Source: Alphaproteobacteria bacterium | GTDB lineage: Bacteria > Pseudomonadota > Alphaproteobacteria > CACIAM-22H2 | Assembly: GCA_016793165.1 (NCBI GenBank) | Contig: JAEULA010000034.1 | Coordinates: 1 to 64,000 of the forward strand | Length of the DNA: 64,000 bases | Reading direction: 5' to 3' | Shown here: positions 41,220-50,659 of the stretch, one piece after another | Layout: each line of letters begins with the position of its first letter | Numbering within the stretch: the stretch's first letter is position 1 | Position numbers and translations under genes: made by a program | The notes under the pieces: generated by a model | The model's database searches: none | The model's input: only the letters and a program-made list of their open reading frames with translations | What the model was told of the DNA's origin: nothing

Positions 41220-43670
41220 TCACAGCAGTCGCCCCTGCGGGCCGTCGGCGGGATCGCCGAGCGCCTCCGCCACCAGGTCGCGCACCGCTTCGTCGAGAAG
41301 TTCGTCCATCGACTCGCCGTAGACCGATTCCCTGCCGATTTCCAACAGCACCGGCACGGCCAGCGGCGACACGCGCTCGAGGCGTTGCACCGTGATCCGG
41401 CCCGCCGCGCGCGCCAGCATATCGGACAGGCGCCGGATGTCGGTGAGGCCGGCCGCGGCCTCGGCGCGGGTGGCGCGCAGCAGCACGTGGTCGGGCTCGT
41501 GCGAGCGCAGCACGTCGTAGATCAGGTCCGAGCTGAACATCACCTGGCGCCCCGATTTCTCCTTCCCGGGATGGCGACGCTCGATCAGGCCCGCAACGAT
41601 CGCGACGTTGCGGAACGTGCGCCGGAGCATCGAGGACTCCGCCATCCACGCCTCGAGGTCGTCGCCGAGCATGTCCCGGTCGAACAGCGCCGCCACGTCG
41701 CGCACGGGGTGCAGGCTCCACACCGCGATCACGTAGTCGGTGGCCACGAAGCCGAGCGGGTGCAGGCCGGCGCGCGCCATCCGCCGGGTCAGCAGCATGC
41801 CAAGCGTCTGGTGCGCATGACGTCCCTCGAAGCAGTAGGCGACGAGGAACTGCTTGCCGCCGCGCGGGAAGAGTTCCACCAGGAGCCCGTCGGGGCGCGG
41901 CGTGACCGAGCGCGCGCGCTGCAGGCGCAGCCAGTCGCGCACCGGCGCCGGCAGGTCGCGCTGGCGGGCCGGATCGGCGAGCAGGCCGCGCACGCGCGCG
42001 GCGAGCTCCGTGGTCAGCGGCATGCGGCCACCGGCATAGACCGGCACCTTCGGCGTGTCCCCGGTCGCGAGCGACACGTCCACCGCGGACTCGCGCACGC
42101 CGTCGAAGCGCAGCAGCTGGCCCGCGAACATGAAGGTGTCGCCGAGCTCGAGCCCCTGGACGAAATACTCCTCGATCTCGCCGAGCTTGCGTCGCCGGCG
42201 AAGCATGACGCTCAGCATCGGCTCCTCGACGATCGTGCCCACGTTGAGCCGGTATTGCCGCGCCACCAGCGGGCCGACGGCGTGCCAGCGGTCGTCGGCC
42301 GAATGGAAGAGCCGGCGGAAGCGCTCGTAGCTCTTCAGGGCGTAGCCGCCGGTCGCGACGAAGGCCAGCACGTCGTCGAAGGTCTTGCGATCGAGCGCGC
42401 GATAGGGCGGCGCGGCGCGCACCTCCTCGTAGAGCGCGTCGGCCAGGAACGGTGCATGGCAGGCGCAGCCCAGGACATGCTGGGCCAGCGCGTCGAGGCC
42501 GCCCGGCCGCTCGCGCGGGGCGTCGAGCTCGCCCGCCTCGATCGCCTCCAGCGCCGCGCGGCATTCCAGGACCTCGAACCGGTTCGCCGGCACGAGCAGC
42601 GCGCGGCTCGGCACGTCGAGGCGATGGTTCGAGCGGCCGATGCGCTGCAGGAGCCGCGAGACGCCCTTGGGCGCTCCGACCTGGACGACGAGGTCGACGT
42701 CGCCCCAATCGATTCCGAGATCGAGCGACGACGTCGCGACCACCGCGCGCAGACGGCCCGCCGACATCGCCGCTTCGACCTTGCGCCGCTGCTCCACCGC
42801 GAGGCTGCCGTGATGCAGCGCGATCGCGAGATTGTCGTCGTTGAGCCGCCACAGCGCCTGGAAGCACAGCTCCGCCTGGGCGCGCGTATTGACGAAGACG
42901 ATGGCGCTGCGCGCGCCGCGGATGGCGTTGTAGACCTCCGGCATGGCGTTCAGGGCCATGTGTCCGGACCACGGCATGCGCGCCTCGGGCACGAGGATCG
43001 CGACGTCGGGGCGGACGCCGCCGCGCCCGCGCACGACGACCGGCTCGGCGGCCTGGCCGGCACCGAGCCAGCGCGCGAGGCGCCGCGGCTCGGCGACGGT
43101 CGCGGACAGCCCGACGCGTCGTGCCTGCGGGGCCAGCACCGCCAGCCGCGCGAGGCCGAGCGCCAGCAGATCCCCGCGCTTGCTGCCTTCCAGCGCATGG
43201 ACCTCGTCGATCACGATCGCGCGCAGCCGCGCGAACTGGTCGCGCGCCGCGGGGAAGGACAGCATCAGCGCCAGCGACTCCGGCGTCGTGAGCAGGATGT
43301 GCGGCGGCTTCTCGCGCTGGCGCGCGCGCTTGGCCGCCGGCGTGTCGCCGGTGCGCGTCTCGGCATGGATCGGCAGAGCCATCTCGGCGATGGGCGCATC
43401 GAGATTGCGATGGACGTCGACCGCCAGCGCCTTGAGCGGCGAGATGTAGAGCGTGTGCAGCCCCTCGGGCGGCGCGACGGCCAGGGCCGCGAGGCTCGGC
43501 AGGAATCCCGCGAGAGTCTTGCCGCCGCCGGTCGGCGCGACGAGCAGCGCCGACTCGCCCGCCTCGGCATGCGCGAGCAGCGCCAGCTGATGGCGATGCG
43601 GCGTCCAACCGCGCGCCGCGAACCAGTCCGCGATGCAGGCCGGCAACGACACGACCTCGTACCCCTCCAT
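41220..43670 (-). CDS. Ligase-associated DEXH-box DNA helicase (Lhr-core type)
   Basis: An 816-aa superfamily 2 helicase. Q/Walker A region APTGGGKT (K51), motif Ib TPESL, DEVH at 155-158, VGLSATV, and the second RecA domain with TSSLDLGID and QRIGRSNHR. A winged-helix and Lhr-core C-terminal part follow. The length and motifs match the ligase-associated subgroup. It begins the minus-strand half of the repair locus, with 99 bp to a divergent small gene. It should unwind DNA or DNA:RNA during repair with the ligase and nucleases encoded around it. Confidence 0.93.
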   Translation of the reverse strand: MEGYEVVSLPACIADWFAARGWTPHRHQLALLAHAEAGESALLVAPTGGGKTLAGFLPSLAALAVAPPEGLHTLYISPLKALAVDVHRNLDAPIAEMALPIHAETRTGDTPAAKRARQREKPPHILLTTPESLALMLSFPAARDQFARLRAIVIDEVHALEGSKRGDLLALGLARLAVLAPQARRVGLSATVAEPRRLARWLGAGQAAEPVVVRGRGGVRPDVAILVPEARMPWSGHMALNAMPEVYNAIRGARSAIVFVNTRAQAELCFQALWRLNDDNLAIALHHGSLAVEQRRKVEAAMSAGRLRAVVATSSLDLGIDWGDVDLVVQVGAPKGVSRLLQRIGRSNHRLDVPSRALLVPANRFEVLECRAALEAIEAGELDAPRERPGGLDALAQHVLGCACHAPFLADALYEEVRAAPPYRALDRKTFDDVLAFVATGGYALKSYERFRRLFHSADDRWHAVGPLVARQYRLNVGTIVEEPMLSVMLRRRRKLGEIEEYFVQGLELGDTFMFAGQLLRFDGVRESAVDVSLATGDTPKVPVYAGGRMPLTTELAARVRGLLADPARQRDLPAPVRDWLRLQRARSVTPRPDGLLVELFPRGGKQFLVAYCFEGRHAHQTLGMLLTRRMARAGLHPLGFVATDYVIAVWSLHPVRDVAALFDRDMLGDDLEAWMAESSMLRRTFRNVAIVAGLIERRHPGKEKSGRQVMFSSDLIYDVLRSHEPDHVLLRATRAEAAAGLTDIRRLSDMLARAAGRITVQRLERVSPLAVPVLLEIGRESVYGESMDELLDEAVRDLVAEALGDPADGPQGRLL

Positions 43671-43769
43671 CGTCTGGTGGCATCCCTGTGAAGCCGTTCA
43701 TACACCACAAGGCGGGCACGGCTGCACCATGCGCCATCCGATGAAGTTGCCCGTGCGAAGGAGGAAGTC

Positions 43770-43991
43770 ATGGAACGCCATCCCGTTCCGATGAGCCGGC
43801 TGCTGCGCGTCGCCCGCGGCGCCGAGCCCGTGATCCGCAGGCCGGAGATCGAGGCGCCCGCTCCCGAGATCCCCGTGTCGCGGCCCCGCCGTCTGACACT
43901 GCTGGGCCTGGCACCGCTGACCTGGCTTGCGGTCGTCTGCGCGCTGACCGCGCGCGCCGGTGCCGATCGCCCGGACGACGGCACGGCGTGA
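43770..43991 (+). CDS. Small membrane protein (73 aa) beside the repair locus
   Basis: A 73-codon gene with a strong ribosome binding site (AAGGAGGAA about 5 nt before ATG). The N-terminal 40 residues are Pro/Arg/Glu-rich and one hydrophobic helix spans about residues 42-60 (LTLLGLAPLTWLAVVCAL). A short tail ends DRPDDGTA. I know no family. It begins 99 bp from the divergent helicase and is followed by another small gene. Confidence 0.6.
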   Translation: MERHPVPMSRLLRVARGAEPVIRRPEIEAPAPEIPVSRPRRLTLLGLAPLTWLAVVCALTARAGADRPDDGTA

Positions 43992-44054
43992 CCCGCCTCA
44001 TGCGGGCTGTGCCGCCAGGCACGGAGGATCGTCCCCAAGCAAACGGAGGTCGCC

Positions 44055-44270
44055 ATGGACGAACGTCGCCCCACTTCGTCGACGCCGCGCCCGACCGTCG
44101 AGGAGGTCGAGCGCTTCGCGCGCAGGATGCGCGCGCGATCCTGGTCGCAGTACGTGATCGATCCGGCCCGTCGCGCCGGCGCCCACCTTTGGCGACGCCT
44201 TCACCGCGCGCCGCACGCCGATGTGCCGGTCGAGCCAGATCGCCTGCCCGAGGCCCCGGCGATGCGGTGA
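44055..44270 (+). CDS. Small basic protein (71 aa)
   Basis: A 71-codon gene preceded by ACGGAGGT about 5 nt before ATG. The product is rich in Arg and Pro, with VEEVERFARRMRARSW forming a likely amphipathic helix and RAGAHLWRRLHRAPHA a second basic segment. No family recognised. It lies between a small membrane protein gene and the MBL exonuclease gene, all on the plus strand. Confidence 0.6.
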   Translation: MDERRPTSSTPRPTVEEVERFARRMRARSWSQYVIDPARRAGAHLWRRLHRAPHADVPVEPDRLPEAPAMR

Positions 44271-44278
44271 TCCGCCGC

Positions 44279-44311
44279 CTCGGCGCCATCGACGATCCCG
44301 GGGGCGCCGAG
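44279..44311. other. Perfect 9-bp-stem hairpin upstream of the exonuclease gene
   Basis: CTCGGCGCC and GGCGCCGAG form a perfect 9-bp stem around a 15-nt loop, 8 nt after the end of the small gene and 69 nt before the exonuclease ATG. No T-tract follows, so it may be a Rho-dependent end, an attenuator or an mRNA-stabilising element. Confidence 0.45.
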
Positions 44312-44379
44312 CACATCGCCGGTTGACCGGACGCGGCGCGTGCTAAGTCGGGGCGGCAAGACACGCCACCCGCGCCCCG

Positions 44380-45387
44380 ATGATGCCCGTCGCCGAGACC
44401 TGGATTCGAGTCACCCCGCAGGGGCTCTTCGTCGAGCCGGGCGATTTCCATATCGACCCGACCCGACCGGTCGCCCGCGCGGTGATCACCCATGGACACG
44501 GCGACCACGCCCGGCCGGGCCATGACGACGTCCTGGCGACCGCGGAGACGCTCGCCATCATGCGCGCGCGCTACGGCGATGCCGCCGGCCGCCGCCTCCA
44601 GGCCGTGCGCTACGGCGAGTCCTTGACGCTCGGCGGGGTTCGCGTCCGGCTCGCGCCGGCCGGGCACGTGCTGGGCTCGGCGCAGATCGTCCTCGAATGG
44701 CAGGGCACGCGAGTCGTCGTCTCGGGCGACTACAAGCGTCGCCGCGATCCGACCTGTCCCGCCTTCGAACCGCAGCCCTGCGACGTCTTCGTCACCGAGG
44801 CGACCTTCGGGCTGCCGGTCTTCCGCCATCCGCCCGATGCGCAGGAGATCGCGCGGCTCCTCGCCTCCGTGCGCCGCAATCCCGACCGCGCCCATCTCGT
44901 CGGGGTGTATGCGCTCGGCAAGTGCCAACGCGTGATCCGGCTCTTGCGCGAAGCGGGCTGGGAGTCGCCGCTTTATCTCCACGGCGCGCTGCAGACGCTG
45001 TGCGACGTGTACGAGCACGCCGGCGTCGCGCTCGGACCGCTCCAGCCCGTCGGGGCGGCGCGGTCCGACCTCGCGGGGGCGATCGTGCTGGCGCCGCCCT
45101 CGGCACTCGGCGATCGCTGGTCGAGGCGCCTCCCGGACCCGCTCAGCGTCGCCGCGTCGGGCTGGATGCGCATCAAGCAGCGCGCCAAGCAGCGCGGCGT
45201 CGAGCTGCCGCTGATCATCTCGGACCATGCCGATTGGGACGAGCTGCTCGCGACATTCAGCGACGTCGGCGCGCCCGAGATCTGGGTGACCCACGGCCAG
45301 GAAGACGCGCTCGTCCACGCCGCCGCGCAGGCCGGCATCCGGGCCCGCGCCCTCCGCCTGATCGGCTTCGACGACGAGGGCGCATGA
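44380..45387 (+). CDS. Ligase-associated DNA exonuclease (metallo-beta-lactamase/beta-CASP-like)
   Basis: A 335-aa metallo-beta-lactamase nuclease. The zinc motif H38-G-H40-G-D42-H43 is intact, AGHVLGSAQ and VVSGDYKRRRDPTC supply further ligands, and the C-terminus has ISDHADWDELL and WVTHGQE. This matches the exonuclease of the ligase-associated DNA damage set (related to SNM1/PSO2-type enzymes). ATGA overlap couples it to the ligase gene. Confidence 0.93.
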   Translation: MMPVAETWIRVTPQGLFVEPGDFHIDPTRPVARAVITHGHGDHARPGHDDVLATAETLAIMRARYGDAAGRRLQAVRYGESLTLGGVRVRLAPAGHVLGSAQIVLEWQGTRVVVSGDYKRRRDPTCPAFEPQPCDVFVTEATFGLPVFRHPPDAQEIARLLASVRRNPDRAHLVGVYALGKCQRVIRLLREAGWESPLYLHGALQTLCDVYEHAGVALGPLQPVGAARSDLAGAIVLAPPSALGDRWSRRLPDPLSVAASGWMRIKQRAKQRGVELPLIISDHADWDELLATFSDVGAPEIWVTHGQEDALVHAAAQAGIRARALRLIGFDDEGA

Positions 45388-46985
45388 ACCGCTTCGCGCG
45401 CCTGCTCGACGATCTCGTGCTGTGCCCGGCGCGCGGCGGCAAGCTGCGCCTGCTGCACGACTATCTCGCCAGCACGCCCGACCCCGATCGCGGCTGGGCC
45501 CTCGCGGCGCTCACCGGGGGCCTCGACTTCCGGCACGCCAAGCCCGCCGCGATCCGCGCGCTGGTCGAGACGCGCGTCGATCCCGTGCTCTTCGCGCTGT
45601 CCTACGACTATGTCGGCGACCTCGCCGAGACGACCGCGCTGATCTGGCCGGCGCCGGTGCAGGCCGCACCGGCGACCCTCGGTCTCGGCGAGATCGTGGA
45701 CACGCTGGCCGGCGCCTCGCGCGCCGCCGTGCCTGCGCTGCTCGCGGGCTGGCTCGATCGCCTCGACGAGGACGGGCGCTGGGCCCTGCTCAAGCTCGTC
45801 ACCGGCGGATTGCGCGTCGGCGCCGCGGGCCGTCTCGCCAAGACCGCACTCGCCCGGCTCGGCGGCGTCGAGCTCGACCGCATCGAGGAGTTCTGGCACG
45901 CGCAGCGCGCGCCGTACCGCGAGCTCTTCGCCTGGCTGACGGCAGGCGCGCCGCCGCCGAGCCTCGACGGCCGCGCCGCGTTCCGGCCTCTGATGCTCGC
46001 GCATCCGCTCGAACCCATCGATCGCGTCGCCCAGGATTCCGGCCGTTTTGCCGCGGAATGGAAATGGGACGGCATCCGCGTCCAGCTGGTCGGGACCGGG
46101 GACGGCAGCCTGCGTCTCTTCTCGCGCACCGGCGACGACATCGGCGCGGCCTTTCCCGAGTTCGCAGGCGCCGCAGGCTTCGCGGCCGTCCTCGACGGCG
46201 AGCTGCTGGCCGGCACGCCCGACCGGGTCGCAGGCTTCGCCGACCTGCAGCAGCGCCTCAACCGGAAGTCCCCCGGACGGGCGCAGATCGAGCGCCATCC
46301 GGCCTTCCTGCGCCTCTACGACATCCTGTTCGACGGCGACGACGATCTCAGGACGCTCGACTTCGTGCACCGCCGCCGACGCCTCGAGACGTGGCATCGC
46401 GATCACGTGGCCGGCCAGGCGAGGGCGCGCTGGCTCGACCTCTCGCCGCTCCTGCCCGCCGCCGCCGATTGGGACGAGCTCGAGCGCCTGCGCGACCAGG
46501 CCGAAGCGCGGGGGGCCGAAGGACTGATGCTCAAGCGCCTCGATGCACCCTATGTCGCCGGTCGCATCAAGGGCCTGTGGTTCAAGTGGAAGCGCGAGCC
46601 GCGCCGCGTCGACGCGGTGCTGATGTATGCCCAGCGCGGACACGGCCGGCGCTCGTCGTTCTACTCGGACTTCACGTTCGGCTGCTGGCGGGCGGACGGC
46701 GAGCTCGTGCCGGTCGGCAAGGCGTATTTCGGCTTCACCGACGACGACCTCGCCCGCCTGGACAAATGGGTCCGCGCCCACAGCATCGGCCGCTTCGGCC
46801 CGGTGCGCGAGGTCGAGAAGGCGCTGGTCTGCGAGCTCGCCTTCGATGCCGTTCAGCGCTCGACGCGCCACAAGTCGGGCGTGGCGCTGCGCTTCCCGCG
46901 AATCGGTCGGATCCGCTGGGACAAGCCGGCCGCCGAGGCCGACCGCCTCGAGACCCTGGAGCGGATGATCGACGTCGCGGAGTGA
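45384..46985 (+). CDS. ATP-dependent DNA ligase, ligase-associated repair type
   Basis: A 533-aa ATP-dependent ligase. An N-terminal helical DNA-binding domain (1-195) precedes the adenylation domain with K227-W-D-G, the lysine that takes AMP; FSRTGDDI, DGELL and EGLMLKR are the next nucleotidyltransferase motifs and WFKWKREP motif V. The OB-fold C-terminus follows. It belongs to the group encoded with an MBL exonuclease, helicase and PdeM. No LigD-type polymerase or Ku is present here. Confidence 0.94.
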   Translation: MNRFARLLDDLVLCPARGGKLRLLHDYLASTPDPDRGWALAALTGGLDFRHAKPAAIRALVETRVDPVLFALSYDYVGDLAETTALIWPAPVQAAPATLGLGEIVDTLAGASRAAVPALLAGWLDRLDEDGRWALLKLVTGGLRVGAAGRLAKTALARLGGVELDRIEEFWHAQRAPYRELFAWLTAGAPPPSLDGRAAFRPLMLAHPLEPIDRVAQDSGRFAAEWKWDGIRVQLVGTGDGSLRLFSRTGDDIGAAFPEFAGAAGFAAVLDGELLAGTPDRVAGFADLQQRLNRKSPGRAQIERHPAFLRLYDILFDGDDDLRTLDFVHRRRRLETWHRDHVAGQARARWLDLSPLLPAAADWDELERLRDQAEARGAEGLMLKRLDAPYVAGRIKGLWFKWKREPRRVDAVLMYAQRGHGRRSSFYSDFTFGCWRADGELVPVGKAYFGFTDDDLARLDKWVRAHSIGRFGPVREVEKALVCELAFDAVQRSTRHKSGVALRFPRIGRIRWDKPAAEADRLETLERMIDVAE

Positions 46986-47091
46986 CGCCGCGCGGCCCGG
47001 TCCACGCCATCCGATGCGGCCGAGATCAACGCGCCGTTAACGCACCGGGGCCTAGCGTCGTCGTCTCCGCAGCAACGCCGAAATCCTGGCA

Positions 47092-50000
47092 ATGGCCGTG
47101 CCGCCACATGTCTCCGCTCGCCGCTCCGTGACCCTGCCCACCGGCGCGGTGCTGCTCGTGGTCGCGGTCGTCGTCGGACTCGGCGGCGGCGCCGCGCTCG
47201 CGCTGGCGGTCGCCGGTACCGGCGACCTTCCGCGGCTCGGCACCACGCTCGGCGCCAGCCTGATCGGCGCCGCCCTAACCGCCGCCGCGGGAGCCTTCGT
47301 CGCGCGGCGCCAGTGGCACGAGCGCCGGCGCCAGGACGCGGCGCTGGCCGCGGAGCGCGCCCGCGTCGCGGACCTCGCCGCATTGTCGGGCGAATGGTTC
47401 TGGGAGGCCGATGCCGACGGGCGGCTCACGCTGGTCACCGAAGGACTGCGCGTCCTCGGCCTCGATCCCGACGCCGCGCTCGGCCGCCCGGTCGACATGG
47501 TCGTCGCCGGCGCCGATCCCGCGGCGCGCGCGGGCTTCGCCGCAGCGATCGCCGCCGGACGCGCCTTCCGCGATTCCGCGATCGCCTGCGACACGCCCGC
47601 CGGCCGCCGCGTGCTGCGGATCAGTGCCGCGCCCGCGACCGATCCGGCGGGCCGGGGACTCGGGTGGCGCGGTTCCGCGCGCGACGTCACCGCCGAGATC
47701 GGCACCGCTGCCGCCCTCGCCGCCAAGCATCACGTGCTCGAGACCACGCTCGCCAATCTCGAGCAGGGCGTGCTCGTGCTCGACGGGTCGCTGAACGTGG
47801 CCGCGAGCAACGGCCGCCTCCTCGCGCTGCTGCAACTGCCCGCCGCGCTGATCGAGAATGGCCGGAGCTTCGAAGGCATCCTCCGCTTCTGCGCAGGCCG
47901 CGGCGATTACGGGCCGGGGGACCCTGGCGCCCACGTCCAGGACCATCTCGCCGCCGCCCGCGCCTTCGCCCCGCAGCGGCTCGAGCACGGCAACGGCACC
48001 GGCGGCACGCTCGCGGTCAGCTCCGTGCCGCTGCCCGACGGCGCCGGCCTCGTCCTCACCTACACCGACGTCACCGAGGCGCGGCGGGCCGAATCCGAAA
48101 TCCGCGCCAACCAGGAGGCGCTCGCGGGCCAAGTCGCCGAGCTCACCGAGGTGCGGAAGCGCCTCGAGCAGCAGAGCCGCGACCTCGAGGAAGCGCGCGC
48201 GGTCGCCGAGCGTGCCAACGCCGCCAAGACCGAGTTCCTGGCCAATGTGAGCCACGAGATCCGCACGCCGATGAACGGCATCCTCGGCATGAACGCGCTG
48301 CTGCTGGAGACGCCGCTGAGCGGCGAGCAGCAGCAATACGCCGACGCGATCCGCAACAGCGCGGAGACGCTGCTCTCCCTCGTCAACGACATCCTCGACA
48401 TCTCGAAGCTGGAGTCCGGCCGCATCGACCTCGAGTCGATCGACTTCAATCTCGCCACCCTGGTCGAGAGCGGCGTCGAGCTGCTCGCGCCGCGCGCGCA
48501 CATGAAGAAGCTGGAACTCGGGATCTACATCCATCCCGCCGCCCGGCGCGACCTGCGCGGCGATCCCACGCGGCTGCGGCAGATCCTCCAGAACCTCGTC
48601 GGCAACGCGATCAAGTTCACCGACCGCGGGTCCGTCGAGATCGACGTCCGCGCCCACCAGGTCGACGAGCAGCGCGTGAAGCTGCGCATCGCGGTCAACG
48701 ACACCGGGATCGGCATCTCGTCCGAGGCGCGGCCGCGGCTGTTCGAGAAGTTCAACCAGGCCGACAGCTCGATCACGCGCCGCTACGGCGGCACCGGGCT
48801 CGGCCTCGCGATCTGCCGGCAGCTCGTCGAGCTGATGGGCGGCGAGATCGGCGTCGAGAGCGAGCTGGGCCGCGGCTCGACCTTCTGGTTCACCCTCCCC
48901 CTGCAGCTCGCGACGCAGCCCGTGCTCGACGAGCGCGCCGCCGCGCGCTCGCTCGCCGGGCTCCGGGTCCTCGTCGTCGACGACACCGAGATGAACCGCC
49001 GCATCCTGCGTCGCCAGCTCGAGAGTCTCGGCCTCCAGGTCGCCGAGGCTGTCGACGGCATCGAGGCACTTGCGGCCCTCGAGGCCGCCTACGGGCGCAG
49101 CTCGCCCTTCGACCTGGTCGTCCTCGACCACATGATGCCGGGCCTCTCCGGCATGGCCGTCGTCGAGCGCATCCGCGCGCACCACTCCCTCGGCGAGCCG
49201 AAGATCGTCCTCGCCTCGTCGATGGGCTCGGCCGGCTCGGACTCCATCGAGCGCGGCAGCTGCGATGTCGTGCTGACCAAGCCGGTCCGCCTGCAGACCA
49301 TGGCCGAGTGCCTGATCCGGCTGTTCGGCGGCCGCGGCGCGATTGCCGCGACCGACGCGGCGCCCGCCGCCGCGCCGCCTTCGGAGGTCCCGGCCGGTGC
49401 GAACGGCGCGCCGCGCATCCTCGTCGCCGAGGACAACCAGATCAATTTGCGCCTGATCCACGCGATCCTCGAGCGCGAGGGCTTCGTCGTCGACAGCGTC
49501 GAGAACGGCGTCGAGGCGGTGTCCGCCGTGCGCATGAAGGCCTACGACGCGGTGCTGATGGACGTGCAGATGCCGGCGATGAACGGCGTCGAGGCGACGG
49601 CGAAGATCCGCGCGCTCGGCGGGGCGTGCAGCCGGGTGCCGATCATCGCGCTCACCGCCAACGCGATGCATGGCGCGCGCGAGTACTACCTCGCCGCCGG
49701 CATGAACGAATACGTCTCCAAGCCGATCAACCGCGCCGAGCTCGTCGCGGTCCTGCGCCGGCTCATCGCCGTGGCGCCGGCACCGCATGCCCTGCCATCC
49801 GCGGAGGCCGACGCGCCGCGCGCGAGCGCGCGCCCGACCGCGCCCCTGGATCGCGACGCCCCCGATCTCGACGACGCCCAGCTGACCGCGGTCCAGTCGG
49901 TGCTGCGCGCCCAGGAATTCGCCGGCCTGATCAGCAGCTACGTCGAGACGTCGGAATCGCGCGCCGACCGGATCCGCGCGCTGGCCGACACCCAGGACCT

Positions 50001-50208
50001 CGCCGGCCTCGCCCGCGAGGCGCACGACCTGAAGGGCGTCGCCGGGAATTTCGGCGCGCGACGCGTGCATCATCTCGCCGCCGAGCTCGAGGGCGCATGC
50101 CGCGCGCGACAGATCGGCGATGTCGAGCGGCTCGTCGGCGAGATCTCGATCGCGGCATCGCGCGCCAGCGAGGCGATGCGCGCGCGGTTCCTGCGCGCGG
50201 CGAGCTGA
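47092..50208 (+). CDS. Hybrid sensor histidine kinase with two receiver domains and Hpt
   Basis: A 1038-aa membrane-bound kinase. Two hydrophobic helices (about 17-42 and 50-71) enclose a short periplasmic loop. PAS-like domains cover 95-205 and 215-330. The dimerisation domain carries H388 in [10 protein letters not shown]; the ATPase domain has NAIKF, DTGIGI and GGTGLGLAI. The first receiver has D679 and K730, the second D824 and K877, and a C-terminal Hpt has H978 in HDLKG. A coiled coil at about 340-380 links sensor and kinase. The phosphorelay is thus complete within one chain up to Hpt. No partner response regulator is adjacent, so the output is unknown. Confidence 0.93.
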   Translation: MAVPPHVSARRSVTLPTGAVLLVVAVVVGLGGGAALALAVAGTGDLPRLGTTLGASLIGAALTAAAGAFVARRQWHERRRQDAALAAERARVADLAALSGEWFWEADADGRLTLVTEGLRVLGLDPDAALGRPVDMVVAGADPAARAGFAAAIAAGRAFRDSAIACDTPAGRRVLRISAAPATDPAGRGLGWRGSARDVTAEIGTAAALAAKHHVLETTLANLEQGVLVLDGSLNVAASNGRLLALLQLPAALIENGRSFEGILRFCAGRGDYGPGDPGAHVQDHLAAARAFAPQRLEHGNGTGGTLAVSSVPLPDGAGLVLTYTDVTEARRAESEIRANQEALAGQVAELTEVRKRLEQQSRDLEEARAVAERANAAKTEFLANVSHEIRTPMNGILGMNALLLETPLSGEQQQYADAIRNSAETLLSLVNDILDISKLESGRIDLESIDFNLATLVESGVELLAPRAHMKKLELGIYIHPAARRDLRGDPTRLRQILQNLVGNAIKFTDRGSVEIDVRAHQVDEQRVKLRIAVNDTGIGISSEARPRLFEKFNQADSSITRRYGGTGLGLAICRQLVELMGGEIGVESELGRGSTFWFTLPLQLATQPVLDERAAARSLAGLRVLVVDDTEMNRRILRRQLESLGLQVAEAVDGIEALAALEAAYGRSSPFDLVVLDHMMPGLSGMAVVERIRAHHSLGEPKIVLASSMGSAGSDSIERGSCDVVLTKPVRLQTMAECLIRLFGGRGAIAATDAAPAAAPPSEVPAGANGAPRILVAEDNQINLRLIHAILEREGFVVDSVENGVEAVSAVRMKAYDAVLMDVQMPAMNGVEATAKIRALGGACSRVPIIALTANAMHGAREYYLAAGMNEYVSKPINRAELVAVLRRLIAVAPAPHALPSAEADAPRASARPTAPLDRDAPDLDDAQLTAVQSVLRAQEFAGLISSYVETSESRADRIRALADTQDLAGLAREAHDLKGVAGNFGARRVHHLAAELEGACRARQIGDVERLVGEISIAASRASEAMRARFLRAAS

Positions 50209-50270
50209 GCGGCCGAGCGCCGGACCGGCCGCACCCGGAGCGTCGGCCGACGCCGACGAGAGATCCCGGC

Positions 50271-50308
50271 AAAGAAAAACCCGCGCGCGGCCGGGCCGCA
50301 CGCGGGTT
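50271..50308 (-). terminator. Rho-independent terminator for the small lipoprotein gene
   Basis: An 8-bp stem (AACCCGCG with CGCGGGTT at 50301-50308) with further inner GC pairs is followed, on the minus strand, by TTTTTCTTT. It lies 45 bp past the stop of the 64-aa lipoprotein gene. On the plus strand no T-tract follows, so it is directional. Confidence 0.8.
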
Positions 50309-50353
50309 CGAAGGGCCGGAGCGACGCCCGCCGCGCGGGCGGGCGTCAACCGG

Positions 50354-50548
50354 TCACTTCTTGTACCAGGGGCAGTTTTCCTTCTTTGCCGTCGTCTCGT
50401 CGAAGGTGCCGTCCTTCTTCTTGTACTCCGTCAGGACGACCGAGCCGTCCGGCATGCACAGCGGATCGAGGATCGAGCCACCCGGCTCCCACCGGTCGCC
50501 GCAAGCGGACAAGCCAAGCGCGATCACTGCCAAAGCCGCATACTTCAT
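50354..50548 (-). CDS. Small lipoprotein (64 aa)
   Basis: A short lipoprotein: a 13-residue hydrophobic leader and lipobox LSAC (Cys 16). The mature part has two more Cys (LDPLC, ENCPW) and a Lys-rich end. GAGGT about 8 nt before the ATG and a strong terminator after the stop make it a stand-alone gene. No family recognised; the PDGSVVL and C-x-W features resemble small secreted proteins of other bacteria, without known role. Confidence 0.75.
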   Translation of the reverse strand: MKYAALAVIALGLSACGDRWEPGGSILDPLCMPDGSVVLTEYKKKDGTFDETTAKKENCPWYKK

Positions 50549-50659
50549 GATGCATACCTCGTTCTGGAATGCCCCCCGGACGGGAGCGAATGCGTCGTCG
50601 AGGCTAGCACGCGCTAGGATAGCGTCCAGGGTCGAATAGGGCGCAAAAGTGGTGTCCGC

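Noticed and set aside
47275..50349. 1024-codon open frame on the minus strand
   Set aside because: Antisense to the hybrid histidine kinase, which shows all catalytic motifs; composition is typical of a shadow frame.
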